Below the pieces are notes generated by a model. The model did not search any database and had not been told where the DNA came from. It saw nothing but the letters and a program-made list of their open reading frames with translations. Positions 1 through 7,179 of a stretch of 19,183 bases of DNA are shown piece after piece (within the stretch, counting starts at the first letter, position 1; each line of letters begins with the position of its first letter). A program made the position numbers and the translations under genes. The stretch spans positions 1-19,183 of the forward strand of contig DAOVRZ010000110.1 of NCBI GenBank assembly GCA_030627905.1, in the 5' to 3' direction. Source of the stretch: JAGMES01 sp023128035 (GTDB lineage Bacteria; Bacillota; Halanaerobiia; DY22613).

Positions 1-1
1 T

Positions 2-350
2 CTAAGGAAAAGTATTTTTTGCATTATTGAAAAAAACAGTCGATTTACCATAAGTAAAATAATTAAATCTAAGCGAGCAGAACCCTTGGATTATGAGGAT
101 TGGCTCGCTTCTTAGGTGTATAGAACTTTAGACTGTCCAGTTAGTAAAATCTTTTAATGTTTTAGTTAAAGAAAAGCTTATATATCCAGACAAAGAAAAT
201 CCAGAATTAGTCGATAAGTTTAGAGAATGTTGTAGTTTTTTACCACAGCGTTAATTTTCTATAGCCAAAATTTTTGGGATAGAAATAACTATACCAACTT
301 GTGTTTCTGCTAATTGTTTAAAGTCGATGTATCAAATAAGGATAGGCTAA
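2..350 (+). pseudogene. Decayed coding remnant at the left edge
   Basis: Two stretches read like protein but have no usable start. Frame 2 is open from position 2 to a TAG at 113-115 (37 codons, ending in EPLDYEDWLAS). From 132 another frame reads TVQLVKSFNVLVKEKLIYPD and on to a TAA at 252-254, then continues in the same frame to a TAA at 348-350 (ending LKSMYQIRIG). One internal stop and a frame change suggest a broken gene whose 5' part lies outside the window or is lost. I do not recognise the family. It could also be chance open sequence in AT-rich DNA. Confidence 0.25.
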
Positions 351-369
351 CTTTCAGTTTAAAAACCTC

Positions 370-397
370 ACTCCTCTGCGACACGGGGGAGTTTTTT
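370..397 (+). terminator. Rho-independent terminator
   Basis: The stem ACTCCTC (370-376) pairs with GGGGAGT (386-392) over seven base pairs, one of them a T-G wobble. The loop has nine bases and a run of six T (392-397) follows directly. It ends transcription of whatever lies to the left and isolates the PaaK-type gene from upstream reading. A run of A just before the stem could give weak function on the other strand. Confidence 0.75.
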
Positions 398-719
398 ACG
401 TTCAGATTTTAGTGGTTACCGAAAAAACACGAACGTTGGCTTATTGCGAATTTTATTGATAGATATTTCGAAAGGAAAATTCCTCATTCATGAAGATAGT
501 AATTTCCTTATTTTAAAAAAAATCGCGTTTCTAAGCGCTGTATATTTACACTTATTTTACTTAAATTTAACAATAATTAAATATTATTAAGATAAAAATT
601 TGAATAGGGTAAATTACATTTTATTTAAAAAATAGAAGGATAAGCAGTGTGTAATGTCGAATATTTTCTGAATAGATATTTTGGTATTTCATTATTTTTA
701 TAATCAGAGAGGAGAGAGT
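398..719 (+). other. Non-coding leader upstream of the CoA ligase gene
   Basis: No gene is supported here. A short open stretch around 427-490 reads WLIANFIDRYFERKIPHS and stops. It looks protein-like but has no start or ribosome binding site. A weak promoter candidate is TTGAAT (600-605), 16 bases, then TATTTA (622-627), which would serve the ligase gene at 720. Its match to consensus is poor, so the promoter is uncertain. Confidence 0.3.
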
Positions 720-2021
720 ATGATGATTTGGAATGAAAAAAAGGAATGTATGTCCAGAGAAGAAATGAGGGAATTGCAGGGTAAAAAATTACGGGAAATG
801 GTGGAAAGGATATATCATAATGTACCATTTTACCGTAAGAAAATGCAGAAAAAAAATATTGTACCAGAAGACATAACGGGGGTAGAAGATTTAGCAAAAT
901 TACCATTCACGACTAAACAGGATTTGAGAGATAATTATCCATATGACATGTTTGCTGCGCCAATGAGTGAGATAGTTAGAGTTCACGCCTCTTCGGGTAC
1001 AACGGGAAAACCTACCGTGGTAGGATATACACGAAAGGATATAAATACATGGTCTGAGGTTGTTGCAAGAACTCTATATTGCGCTGGAATTGAAAAAAAC
1101 GATTTTATTCAGGTCGGTTATGGTTATGGTCTTTTTACCGGAGGATTGGGAATTCATTATGGGAGTGAAAAAGTTGGTGCTACAGTAATTCCAATCTCAG
1201 GAGGTAATACCAGAAAACAGATTCAACTTATGAAGGATTTTGGTACTACTGCATTAGCCTGCACTCCTTCATATGCACTTTACCTAGCTGAATCAATTGC
1301 TGAAAAAGGGATCAACCCTGAAGAATTAAAATTAAAAGTGGGAATACTTGGTGCAGAACCATGGACAAATGGTATGAGAAAGATGATTGAAGAAAGATTA
1401 AACATTAAGGCAATTGATATTTATGGCTTAAGTGAAATAATTGGCCCGGGTGTAGCTAGCGAATGTGAATATCAGGAGGGTCTCCATATTAATGAAGATC
1501 ATTTTATTCCTGAAATAGTCGTTCCTGAGACCTTAGAAGTATTACCTGAGGGGGAAAAGGGAGAGCTAGTTTTTACAACTGTTACTAAGGAAGGTTTACC
1601 TATTTTACGCTACAGAACCAGAGATTTAACTAGATTGAATTATAATAAATGTGATTGTGGACGTACTCTGGTAAGAATGGAAAAGTGTTTGGGTAGAAGT
1701 GATGATATGCTAATAATCAGGGGTGTTAATGTCTTTCCATCGCAGATTGAAAGTGTTTTACTTGATATGGGAGATACTGAACCTCATTATCTTTTGATTG
1801 TAGATAGAGTAAATAATTTAGATGTGTTAGAAGTTCATGTTGAGGTAGAAGAAAAGTTTTTCTCTGATGATAATACGCAACTAGAAAGATTGAAAAATAA
1901 AATTAAAAAAAATCTGAATAGTACCCTTGGGATTAGTGCTAAAGTAAAACTGGTAGAACCTAAAACTATTGAAAGAAGTGAAGGTAAAGCCAAGAGAGTT
2001 ATAGATAAGAGAAGTTTCTAA
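720..2021 (+). CDS. Phenylacetate-CoA ligase family protein (PaaK-type adenylate-forming enzyme)
   Basis: An acyl- or aryl-CoA ligase that activates a carboxylic acid with ATP and joins it to CoA in the cytosol. With this start it has 433 residues, normal for PaaK proteins. Adenylation motifs are clear: the P-loop SSGTTGKPT at 91-99, YGLSE at 235-239, YRTRD at 298-302, GRSDDMLIIRG near 325-335, and a C-terminal EGKAKRVIDKR that carries the family's catalytic Lys. CDCG at 311-314 resembles a cysteine pair seen in this family. The start chosen is the ATG at 720, just after GGAG (711-714). A second ATG follows at once and a TTG at 681 is less likely. It is separated from the main cluster by 600 bases and has its own transcription unit. 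A starter-acid activation role for the cluster is inference, and its substrate cannot be read from sequence. Confidence 0.9.
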   Translation: MMIWNEKKECMSREEMRELQGKKLREMVERIYHNVPFYRKKMQKKNIVPEDITGVEDLAKLPFTTKQDLRDNYPYDMFAAPMSEIVRVHASSGTTGKPTVVGYTRKDINTWSEVVARTLYCAGIEKNDFIQVGYGYGLFTGGLGIHYGSEKVGATVIPISGGNTRKQIQLMKDFGTTALACTPSYALYLAESIAEKGINPEELKLKVGILGAEPWTNGMRKMIEERLNIKAIDIYGLSEIIGPGVASECEYQEGLHINEDHFIPEIVVPETLEVLPEGEKGELVFTTVTKEGLPILRYRTRDLTRLNYNKCDCGRTLVRMEKCLGRSDDMLIIRGVNVFPSQIESVLLDMGDTEPHYLLIVDRVNNLDVLEVHVEVEEKFFSDDNTQLERLKNKIKKNLNSTLGISAKVKLVEPKTIERSEGKAKRVIDKRSF

Positions 2022-2037
2022 TTAAGCGTTTTTAAAT

Positions 2038-2071
2038 CGAACAATACTAAAGAAGATTTTTTTATTGTTCG
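2038..2071 (+). terminator. Inverted repeat after the CoA ligase gene, possible terminator
   Basis: CGAACAATA (2038-2046) and TATTGTTCG (2063-2071) are perfect 9-bp arms around a 16-base loop, 16 bases after the ligase stop codon. The position fits transcript ending. The stem is AT-rich and no T-run follows it, because the T-run (2057-2063) sits in the loop. It may be an end-protecting hairpin rather than a true terminator. Confidence 0.4.
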
Positions 2072-2167
2072 TATCTTACAATATTTTGTATATTGTATTT
2101 TTTCGAGCATTCGTAAATAAAATAGTATCTAATAGCAATTAAAAGAGATAAACGTCATTCGCGGCAT

Positions 2168-2197
2168 TTGACATAAAATATGAGATTTTGGTAGAAT
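2168..2197 (+). promoter_or_regulatory. Promoter candidate 1 (sigma-A type)
   Basis: A perfect -35 box TTGACA (2168-2173) and a -10 box TAGAAT (2192-2197, one mismatch) lie 18 bases apart. A transcript from here would carry a leader of over 400 bases to the acyltransferase gene at 2623, with the small hairpins between 2258 and 2317. Confidence 0.5.
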
Positions 2198-2415
2198 GAT
2201 AAGAAAGACAGAATACAATGGGCATTTTAACATGTATTTCTAGTTTCACACCTTTCTGTTTGTAAAAAACAAACCTTTAAATACGAAACTAACTATATTA
2301 AAAATAACCCAATATAGTATTGAATTAACATTATTGGATATCTATACTGCTGAATTGCAGACATTCTTTATTATCTATAAATATAATTTAACAATTTACC
2401 AATAAAGCATTAATA

Positions 2416-2437
2416 GAACAGTTGACAACAATTGTTC
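2416..2437. promoter_or_regulatory. Operator-like dyad over the -35 box
   Basis: GAACAGTTG (2416-2424) and CAATTGTTC (2429-2437) are 9-bp arms with 8 of 9 positions complementary around a 4-base centre. The dyad covers the -35 hexamer of the promoter at 2422-2450. A dimeric repressor bound there would block RNA polymerase. No regulator gene is present in the window, so the binding protein is unknown. Confidence 0.5.
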
Positions 2438-2450
2438 TATACATTATAAT
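2422..2450 (+). promoter_or_regulatory. Promoter candidate 2 (consensus sigma-A) for the biosynthetic operon
   Basis: TTGACA (2422-2427), 17 bases, then TATAAT (2445-2450): both hexamers and the spacing match the vegetative consensus exactly. Transcription would start near 2457 and give a leader of about 165 bases that contains the 20-bp tandem repeat. This is the most likely main promoter for the genes from 2623 onward. Confidence 0.75.
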
Positions 2451-2513
2451 ATATGTAGTTAACTAGTTATGAATTTCCAATAAATAAAAATTTCAACGAT
2501 AATAAAATATGTT

Positions 2514-2556
2514 AATAACTTTAGAGTATCAGGAATAACTTTAGAGTATCAGGAAT
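2514..2556 (+). repeat. 20-bp tandem direct repeat in the leader
   Basis: The unit AATAACTTTAGAGTATCAGG occurs at 2514-2533 and again at 2534-2553 without a mismatch, followed by the first three bases of a third copy. It lies between the main promoter and the acyltransferase start. It could be a protein or RNA binding element or a slippage duplication. Confidence 0.9.
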
Positions 2557-2622
2557 GTGTTCTATTTATTAATATTATATCAAAAAACAGCAAATAACTA
2601 ATAAACGAAAGTAGGTGATAAA

Positions 2623-3582
2623 ATGGATAAGTTTGTTGATCCGAAATATGCCTTTCTGTTTCAAGGGGTAGGAGTTGAATATCAAAGTTGTTTACACCTA
2701 CTCAATGAAGAACAAATAGAAATGCTAAACCATTATTGCTCTATCGCATATAAAGAAGTAGGATTAGACTTGTGGAACTATTTATTTAATTCTTCAACAG
2801 AAAAATATGACAAGTTGTTCAGTGATTGGATTGCTATTTATACTTGTGACCATATTGTTTACCAAACATTTACTGATCTAGGAATAAAACCAGAAATTTT
2901 TCTTGGATACAGCATGGGTTTGATTACAGCAATGGCTTGTGGAAAATCAATTTCTTATGAAGCGGGATTACATATGCTAAAGATTATCTATGAGTATCCC
3001 CAATCTGCTGCTAGGGAAGAAGAAGCAATGGCAGTTATTGTCGGAATGACCTGCGAAGATGTTGAAAACATAATACAGAGTCATTGCTTAAAGGATTGTG
3101 TTGAGGTAGCCAGCGAAAATAATGAGCTTTGCATTGTTATTTCTGGAAGCCTTATCGGTGTTGAAAAAGTGATGGAAACAGCAGAAAAAGAAGGTGCATT
3201 AAAGGTTAAGAATGTAAATGCTCCGTTTGCTTTTCACTCCCATTACGCCGGAAGAGGGATAGAAAAACTAGCTAAATTTGTGGCACAATTACAAGTTTTG
3301 GATAGTAAAATACCTATAATCTCAAGTTTTGATCAGCGTATTATCCAGGAAGCTTTTGATTTGAAGAAAGAGCTTGTTAGAAACATGGCAAGTCGAATGT
3401 ATTGGAAAACTTCTATAGAAACAATTATTGATATGGGAATCGAGAGTTTTGTAGAAATAAGTTTGGATAGGACTATTACAAAATTCTCAAAATTAATCAA
3501 CACGGATTGTAAGTTTCTCACTTATACTAAATTAGTAAAGTCAAAAGGAAAAGCAAAAAAAGTAATGGAGAAGATAAAATGA
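2623..3582 (+). CDS. FabD-like acyltransferase, atypical active site
   Basis: An acyltransferase of the FabD / malonyl-CoA:ACP transacylase fold with 319 residues, the normal length. The nucleophile motif is GYSMG (Ser97; usually GHSxG) and the catalytic His is His205 in FHSHY. AMAVIVG at 135-141 and VISG at 172-175 match FabD landmarks. Two substrate residues differ. The FabD GQG that supplies the oxyanion Gln is GVG at 15-17 (Val16). The Arg that binds the malonyl carboxylate aligns with Ile121/Lys120 instead. Known dicarboxylate-using members keep that Arg, so this enzyme may handle a monocarboxylic acyl group or act as an acyl hydrolase (inference). AGGTGAT precedes the ATG. The stop overlaps the next start by four bases, so the two are probably co-translated. 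Confidence 0.85.
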   Translation: MDKFVDPKYAFLFQGVGVEYQSCLHLLNEEQIEMLNHYCSIAYKEVGLDLWNYLFNSSTEKYDKLFSDWIAIYTCDHIVYQTFTDLGIKPEIFLGYSMGLITAMACGKSISYEAGLHMLKIIYEYPQSAAREEEAMAVIVGMTCEDVENIIQSHCLKDCVEVASENNELCIVISGSLIGVEKVMETAEKEGALKVKNVNAPFAFHSHYAGRGIEKLAKFVAQLQVLDSKIPIISSFDQRIIQEAFDLKKELVRNMASRMYWKTSIETIIDMGIESFVEISLDRTITKFSKLINTDCKFLTYTKLVKSKGKAKKVMEKIK

Positions 3583-5675
3583 TGAAGAGAAAAGATAATA
3601 ACATAGCTTATATTGATTTGTCCAATAAAAAAGTATTTCAGAAAGAAATACTTCCTGAGATGAGAAAAAAGTATATTGGTGGTACTGGGATAAATACTAA
3701 GATTCTTTATGAATCAGAAGCAATGTATCATGATGCTTTGTCAGAAAAAAATGTACTCATTTTTGGAGTTGGCCCAGCTGTTGGGACCGGTTTATTAGCG
3801 GGAAACCGGTGTACTATAACTGCAAAAAGTCCTTTGACTGACATTTTTGGAGATGCAAATGTAGGAGGCGATTTTACTTTAAGAATGCGTGGTGTTGGAA
3901 TTGACCACTTAGTTTTTACTGGAAAATCAGAAAACCCTGTATATGTATTGATTAATAAAGATGGAGAAATTCAAATTTTAGATGCCTCTGATATATGGGG
4001 CACCTGGACCGAGGAAGTAACGGATATTTTAGAAGAACGTCATGGTAAAGGTTGTGAAGTAGCCTGTATTGGACCTGCAGGAGAGAACCTTGTTCTTTTC
4101 GCAAATATAATTATGTCCAAATCTCATGCTGCTGGACGTATGGGTATGGGTTGCATCATGGGTTCAAAAAATTTAAAAGCGATCGTAATTGAAAAGAAGA
4201 GATGCACTCCTCCGGTTTACGACAAAGAGAAAATCGGAGAAATTAGAAAAATATGGAATAAATCTATCCGTGGCTCAGTTGTTTCTAAGATGGGAACTCT
4301 AAATGGAACAAATTTCCTGGTGGAAACATATAACAAAGACAGACATGTTCCTGTTGAAAACTGTAAAACAGGATGTGGTGAAGAAATCAAAAATATTTTT
4401 GTTGCTCCTTTTAAGGTTGATCATGTTACTAAAACTGTACCATGTTATGCCTGTCCTGTTGCATGTGCAAAAGCATATGAAATAAGAGAAGGAAAATATA
4501 AAGGAGAAAAAGGTGAACGGATAGATTATGGTACAGTTGCAAGCCTTGGTCCAAGTCTTGGTGTATATAACTGGGCTGGTATCATACATTTAAAATTACT
4601 CACTGATTATCTTGGTGTAGATACTATTGAAGTTGCTGGTGTAATCGGGTTAATAATGGAACTCCAGGAACGAGGCATTCTAACAAAAAGTGATGTCGAT
4701 GGAAAAATAGTTAAGTTTGGTGACACGGATGTTATTGAAGAGTTAATGCAAAAGATGGCTAAACGTGAAGGTATTGGAGATATTCTTGCAGATGGTGCTT
4801 ATCGAACAGCTAAAAAATTCAATGCTGAAGACTATACTTTTTGTATTAAGAAATCTTATACTGGAACACAATCAAGAGAGCGAATGGCTTGGTCATTAGG
4901 TTATCTTACTTCCACAAGGGGTGGAGATCACTTAAGAGATTTTCCTTTCACAATGCTTTCTGGAGGATATTCTGCACAACTCGTTGCCAAGTACGTTTTT
5001 GGAATAGATGCAAAAAAAGAAATGGCTACCTCTGAGAGAAAAGGCCGTGTTGTTTGGTGGCACGAAAATTATAAATATGCTGTTGATTCTCTTGGAATAT
5101 GCATTTTTGCAATCCATGGTCTTCCAAATATGGGTGTTGGATATTTTCAGGATTTTGCTGATATCATGAATGGCTTATATAATCTTGATGTAACCGATGA
5201 AGATGTATTTAATGCATCTGAACGGATCTATCAACTGCAAAATGCTTTTAATGTAAATTGTGGGCTTGAATTAAAAGATTATAAATGGTCTGAACGTAAA
5301 AAAGAGGATGATATTGAGGACTGGTATCTTGAAGATACGACTTTTAAAGAACGTGATGAGCCAGGTATGCTTCCAGAATATTTTAAGTTTAGAGGAGTGA
5401 ACAGAGAAGGCGTACCAACAGTTAAACGGTTTTTAGAATTGGGTTTAGATGATTATGTTGAAAAAACAAAGATAATAAATAGTGGAGATGCAAAAACAGT
5501 AAAAGAGTTATTGCAGGAAAATAATATCGTGTTGAATGTTAAATTTACATTCTCCGATAAGATTAAAAGCTTTTTAATTTCTTCATTACTACGCCGACTT
5601 CTTGAGTTAAAAGATAAAAGTGATATAAAGAAGTATAAAAAACAAAAGGAAGAAATGTCAACTAAAAATAAATAA
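3579..5675 (+). CDS. Tungsten aldehyde:ferredoxin oxidoreductase (AOR family)
   Basis: AOR-family enzymes interconvert aldehydes and carboxylic acids with ferredoxin, using a tungsten bis-pterin centre and one [4Fe-4S] cluster in the cytosol. The cluster ligands are visible: Cys289, Cys292, Cys296 (CYACPVAC) and Cys508 in DSLGIC, the same spacing as archaeal AOR. The N-terminal beta-domain runs from about 8 to 205 (KYIGGTGINT, NRCTITAKSPLTDIFGD) and the helical domains follow. RGGDHLRDFPF holds a candidate active-site His451. At 698 residues it is longer than the usual 600-620; the excess is a Lys-rich C-terminal tail after about 640. The ATG overlaps the acyltransferase stop (ATGA), which suggests translational coupling. 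In a lipid/polyketide-type operon it may reduce a released acid to an aldehyde. The direction and substrate are inference. Confidence 0.93.
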   Translation: MMKRKDNNIAYIDLSNKKVFQKEILPEMRKKYIGGTGINTKILYESEAMYHDALSEKNVLIFGVGPAVGTGLLAGNRCTITAKSPLTDIFGDANVGGDFTLRMRGVGIDHLVFTGKSENPVYVLINKDGEIQILDASDIWGTWTEEVTDILEERHGKGCEVACIGPAGENLVLFANIIMSKSHAAGRMGMGCIMGSKNLKAIVIEKKRCTPPVYDKEKIGEIRKIWNKSIRGSVVSKMGTLNGTNFLVETYNKDRHVPVENCKTGCGEEIKNIFVAPFKVDHVTKTVPCYACPVACAKAYEIREGKYKGEKGERIDYGTVASLGPSLGVYNWAGIIHLKLLTDYLGVDTIEVAGVIGLIMELQERGILTKSDVDGKIVKFGDTDVIEELMQKMAKREGIGDILADGAYRTAKKFNAEDYTFCIKKSYTGTQSRERMAWSLGYLTSTRGGDHLRDFPFTMLSGGYSAQLVAKYVFGIDAKKEMATSERKGRVVWWHENYKYAVDSLGICIFAIHGLPNMGVGYFQDFADIMNGLYNLDVTDEDVFNASERIYQLQNAFNVNCGLELKDYKWSERKKEDDIEDWYLEDTTFKERDEPGMLPEYFKFRGVNREGVPTVKRFLELGLDDYVEKTKIINSGDAKTVKELLQENNIVLNVKFTFSDKIKSFLISSLLRRLLELKDKSDIKKYKKQKEEMSTKNK

Positions 5676-5683
5676 AACTATTC

Positions 5684-6010
5684 AGGAGGATGATGACATG
5701 AGAAATTTATCACCAGAAATTAAAGAAGAAATCAAAGCCTTAGTTTATGAGTTTTTCGCTGAGGAGTGCGAAGTTGAAGTAGAGGAATTAAAAGATGAAA
5801 TGACTATTATGGATGACTTAGATGGTGATTCCTTACTGTTTGTTGAACTCGTTGAAGTAATGAAGAAGAAGTATGAATTAAATATCCAGTTACAGACTAT
5901 TGGAAAGTATTTACTTAAAAAGCCAGCTGAAACACTTGGAGAAGTAGTAGAAACTTCTTTCCTGATTTATCAGCATGAAAATGATATTATTAATTTGGGT
6001 GAATAATGTA
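5684..6010 (+). repeat. First copy of a 327-bp tandem ACP gene duplication
   Basis: This block, from the ribosome binding site through four bases past the stop codon, matches 6091-6417 over the same length without gaps. Both begin AGGAGGATGATGA and end TAATGTA. An unrelated 80-bp AT-rich spacer separates the copies. Confidence 0.9.
5698..6006 (+). CDS. Acyl carrier protein, copy 1
   Basis: A small acidic carrier protein of 102 residues that holds the growing acyl chain on a phosphopantetheine arm. The attachment site is Ser45 in DGDSL, with the usual preceding acidic MDDLD and a following helix. The C-terminus after about 80 (VVETSFLIYQHENDIINLGE) is longer than in a typical 75-80-residue FabF-pathway ACP. 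AGGAGG lies eight bases before the ATG. It differs from the second copy only at residues 5 (Ser/Thr), 32 (Lys/Asn) and 34 (Glu/Gln). The Sfp-type transferase at 18288 is the likely activating enzyme. It is a stand-alone ACP, so the cluster works in a dissociated, type II manner. Confidence 0.92.
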   Translation: MRNLSPEIKEEIKALVYEFFAEECEVEVEELKDEMTIMDDLDGDSLLFVELVEVMKKKYELNIQLQTIGKYLLKKPAETLGEVVETSFLIYQHENDIINLGE

Positions 6011-6090
6011 ATTTTTTTAAGCTTTACTGTAAATATATCTTAATAAACATTGAAAATTTAAATAAAGAAATAAAGAGTCATAAAATTATT

Positions 6091-6417
6091 AGGAGGATGA
6101 TGAGATGAGAAATTTAACACCTGAAATTAAAGAAGAAATCAAAGCCTTAGTTTACGAGTTTTTCGCTGAGGAGTGTGAAGTTGAAGTAGAGGAATTAAAT
6201 GATCAAATGACTATTATGGATGACTTAGATGGAGATTCCTTATTGTTTGTTGAGCTCGTTGAAGTAATGAAAAAGAAGTATGAGTTAAATATTCAGCTTC
6301 AAACCATCGGAAAATATTTACTTAAGAAACCAGCAGAGACACTTGGAGAGGTAGTAGAAACTTCTTTTCTGATTTATCAGCATGAAAATGATATTATTAA
6401 TTTAGGTGAATAATGTA
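6091..6417 (+). repeat. Second copy of the 327-bp tandem ACP gene duplication
   Basis: This block pairs with 5684-6010. The two coding parts differ at 24 codons, of which 21 are silent, so the duplication is not very recent and both proteins appear to be under selection. The last base of the block is the A of the following crotonase ATG, so that gene's start lies at the duplication boundary. Confidence 0.9.
6105..6413 (+). CDS. Acyl carrier protein, copy 2
   Basis: The second 102-residue ACP, with phosphopantetheine Ser45 in DGDSL and the same long C-terminus. It is 99/102 identical to copy 1, and all three changes lie before the attachment serine, outside the recognition helix that follows it. 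AGGAGG stands eight bases before the ATG. Tandem equivalent ACPs are known from some polyketide and polyunsaturated fatty acid systems, where extra copies raise output. Here they are separate proteins rather than domains. Its end (GGTGAATAATGT) also supplies the ribosome binding site of the crotonase gene that begins three bases after its stop. Confidence 0.92.
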   Translation: MRNLTPEIKEEIKALVYEFFAEECEVEVEELNDQMTIMDDLDGDSLLFVELVEVMKKKYELNIQLQTIGKYLLKKPAETLGEVVETSFLIYQHENDIINLGE

Positions 6418-7160
6418 TGGAATCGTATTCTGAACAAAAAACATCCGGAATAGTTTCCTTTCAAACAAGAAACCAAGTTGGGATTCTAACAATTGATAAT
6501 GGAAGGCAGAATAAAATTCATCAACCGGAGTTTTTGGATTTGAACTGTTTAAAAAAATGGCTATCAAAGGAAGAACTAAAGGGATTAATAATTACCGGAA
6601 AAGGTAGACATTTTTCTGCCGGGGCAGATATTGATTACATAAAAGAGAATCGCAATAATCCTGATCTCTTAAGTGAAGCCCTAAAGAAAGGTAAGGAAAT
6701 TCTAAATTATATAGAGACATTACCGATTATTACTGTAGCTGCAGTAAGTGGGGCTTGCTTTGGAGCAGGATTGGAAATTACTTTAAGTTGTCAGTTCAGA
6801 ATATGTACGACTAGTGCAGTATTAGCCTTACCTGAATCCAATCTTGGTGTATTGCCAGGATTTGCTGGAACTATTCGACTGCCGAAAACTATTGGTAAAA
6901 ATAAAGCATTAGAGATTATTATTTCTGGACGAACAATTTCTGCCGAGGAAGCTTTAGAAATAGGTTTAGTAGACAAGGTTGTTCCGACCAAAGAGCATTT
7001 ATCTGCTGCTTTGAAATTTATAGATGATTTAACTCAAAATAAGTCACTACATCAAATAAGATATATCATACAATCTGTAAACAATTCGATTTTCGATACA
7101 GAAAAAGAGGCTATGGAAAAAGAAGGAAAAATGTTTGCAGACTTAGCTAAAAATATGTAG
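6417..7160 (+). CDS. Enoyl-CoA hydratase/isomerase family protein 1 (crotonase fold)
   Basis: A 247-residue crotonase. The first oxyanion segment is ITGKGRHFSAGAD (59-71) and the second is SGACFGAGLE. Both acidic catalytic residues of true hydratases are present, Glu120 (GAGLE) and Glu140 (LPES), 20 residues apart as in rat mitochondrial enoyl-CoA hydratase (Glu144/Glu164). It should therefore hydrate enoyl thioesters or dehydrate beta-hydroxyacyl thioesters. With no FabZ-type dehydratase in the window, it could carry out that step on ACP- or CoA-bound chains (inference). The ATG is three bases after the ACP stop and uses AGGTGA (6404-6409) inside the ACP coding end, which suggests coupled expression. 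Confidence 0.9.
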   Translation: MESYSEQKTSGIVSFQTRNQVGILTIDNGRQNKIHQPEFLDLNCLKKWLSKEELKGLIITGKGRHFSAGADIDYIKENRNNPDLLSEALKKGKEILNYIETLPIITVAAVSGACFGAGLEITLSCQFRICTTSAVLALPESNLGVLPGFAGTIRLPKTIGKNKALEIIISGRTISAEEALEIGLVDKVVPTKEHLSAALKFIDDLTQNKSLHQIRYIIQSVNNSIFDTEKEAMEKEGKMFADLAKNM

Positions 7161-7179
7161 GGAGGTTTCAAATATTAAA

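Larger units (their letters stand above)
2072..2622 (+). other. Long regulatory gap and leader before the biosynthetic operon
   Basis: No protein gene is supported in this stretch. It holds two sigma-A-type promoters, an operator-like dyad and a tandem repeat, listed separately. Between the two promoters there are small hairpins: GTTTGT/ACAAAC (2258-2263 with 2269-2274) and CTATATT/AATATAG (2293-2299 with 2311-2317). Around the expected start of transcription from the second promoter lies TAGTTAACTA (2456-2465), a perfect 10-bp palindrome. I recognise no known riboswitch. A 15-codon open frame starting at 2196 has no ribosome binding site and is not called. Confidence 0.5.

Noticed and set aside
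71..110. 8-bp inverted repeat AAGCGAGC/GCTCGCTT with 24-base loop
   Set aside because: The loop is long, no T-run follows, and the left-edge sequence looks like decayed coding DNA, so a terminator or functional hairpin is not supported.
257..284. Inverted repeat TTCTAT...ATAGAA
   Set aside because: The inner part pairs poorly and leaves almost no loop. It is likely chance in AT-rich sequence.
625..906. Open frame on the minus strand over the start of the CoA ligase gene
   Set aside because: It is antisense to a gene with clear family motifs and has no family features of its own.
2196..2243. 15-codon open frame after promoter candidate 1
   Set aside because: It has no ribosome binding site and would start inside the -10 region. 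No attenuator-like codon run is seen.
4303..4485. Short + strand open frame inside the aldehyde oxidoreductase gene
   Set aside because: It is an out-of-frame shadow of the gene that encodes the iron-sulfur motif.
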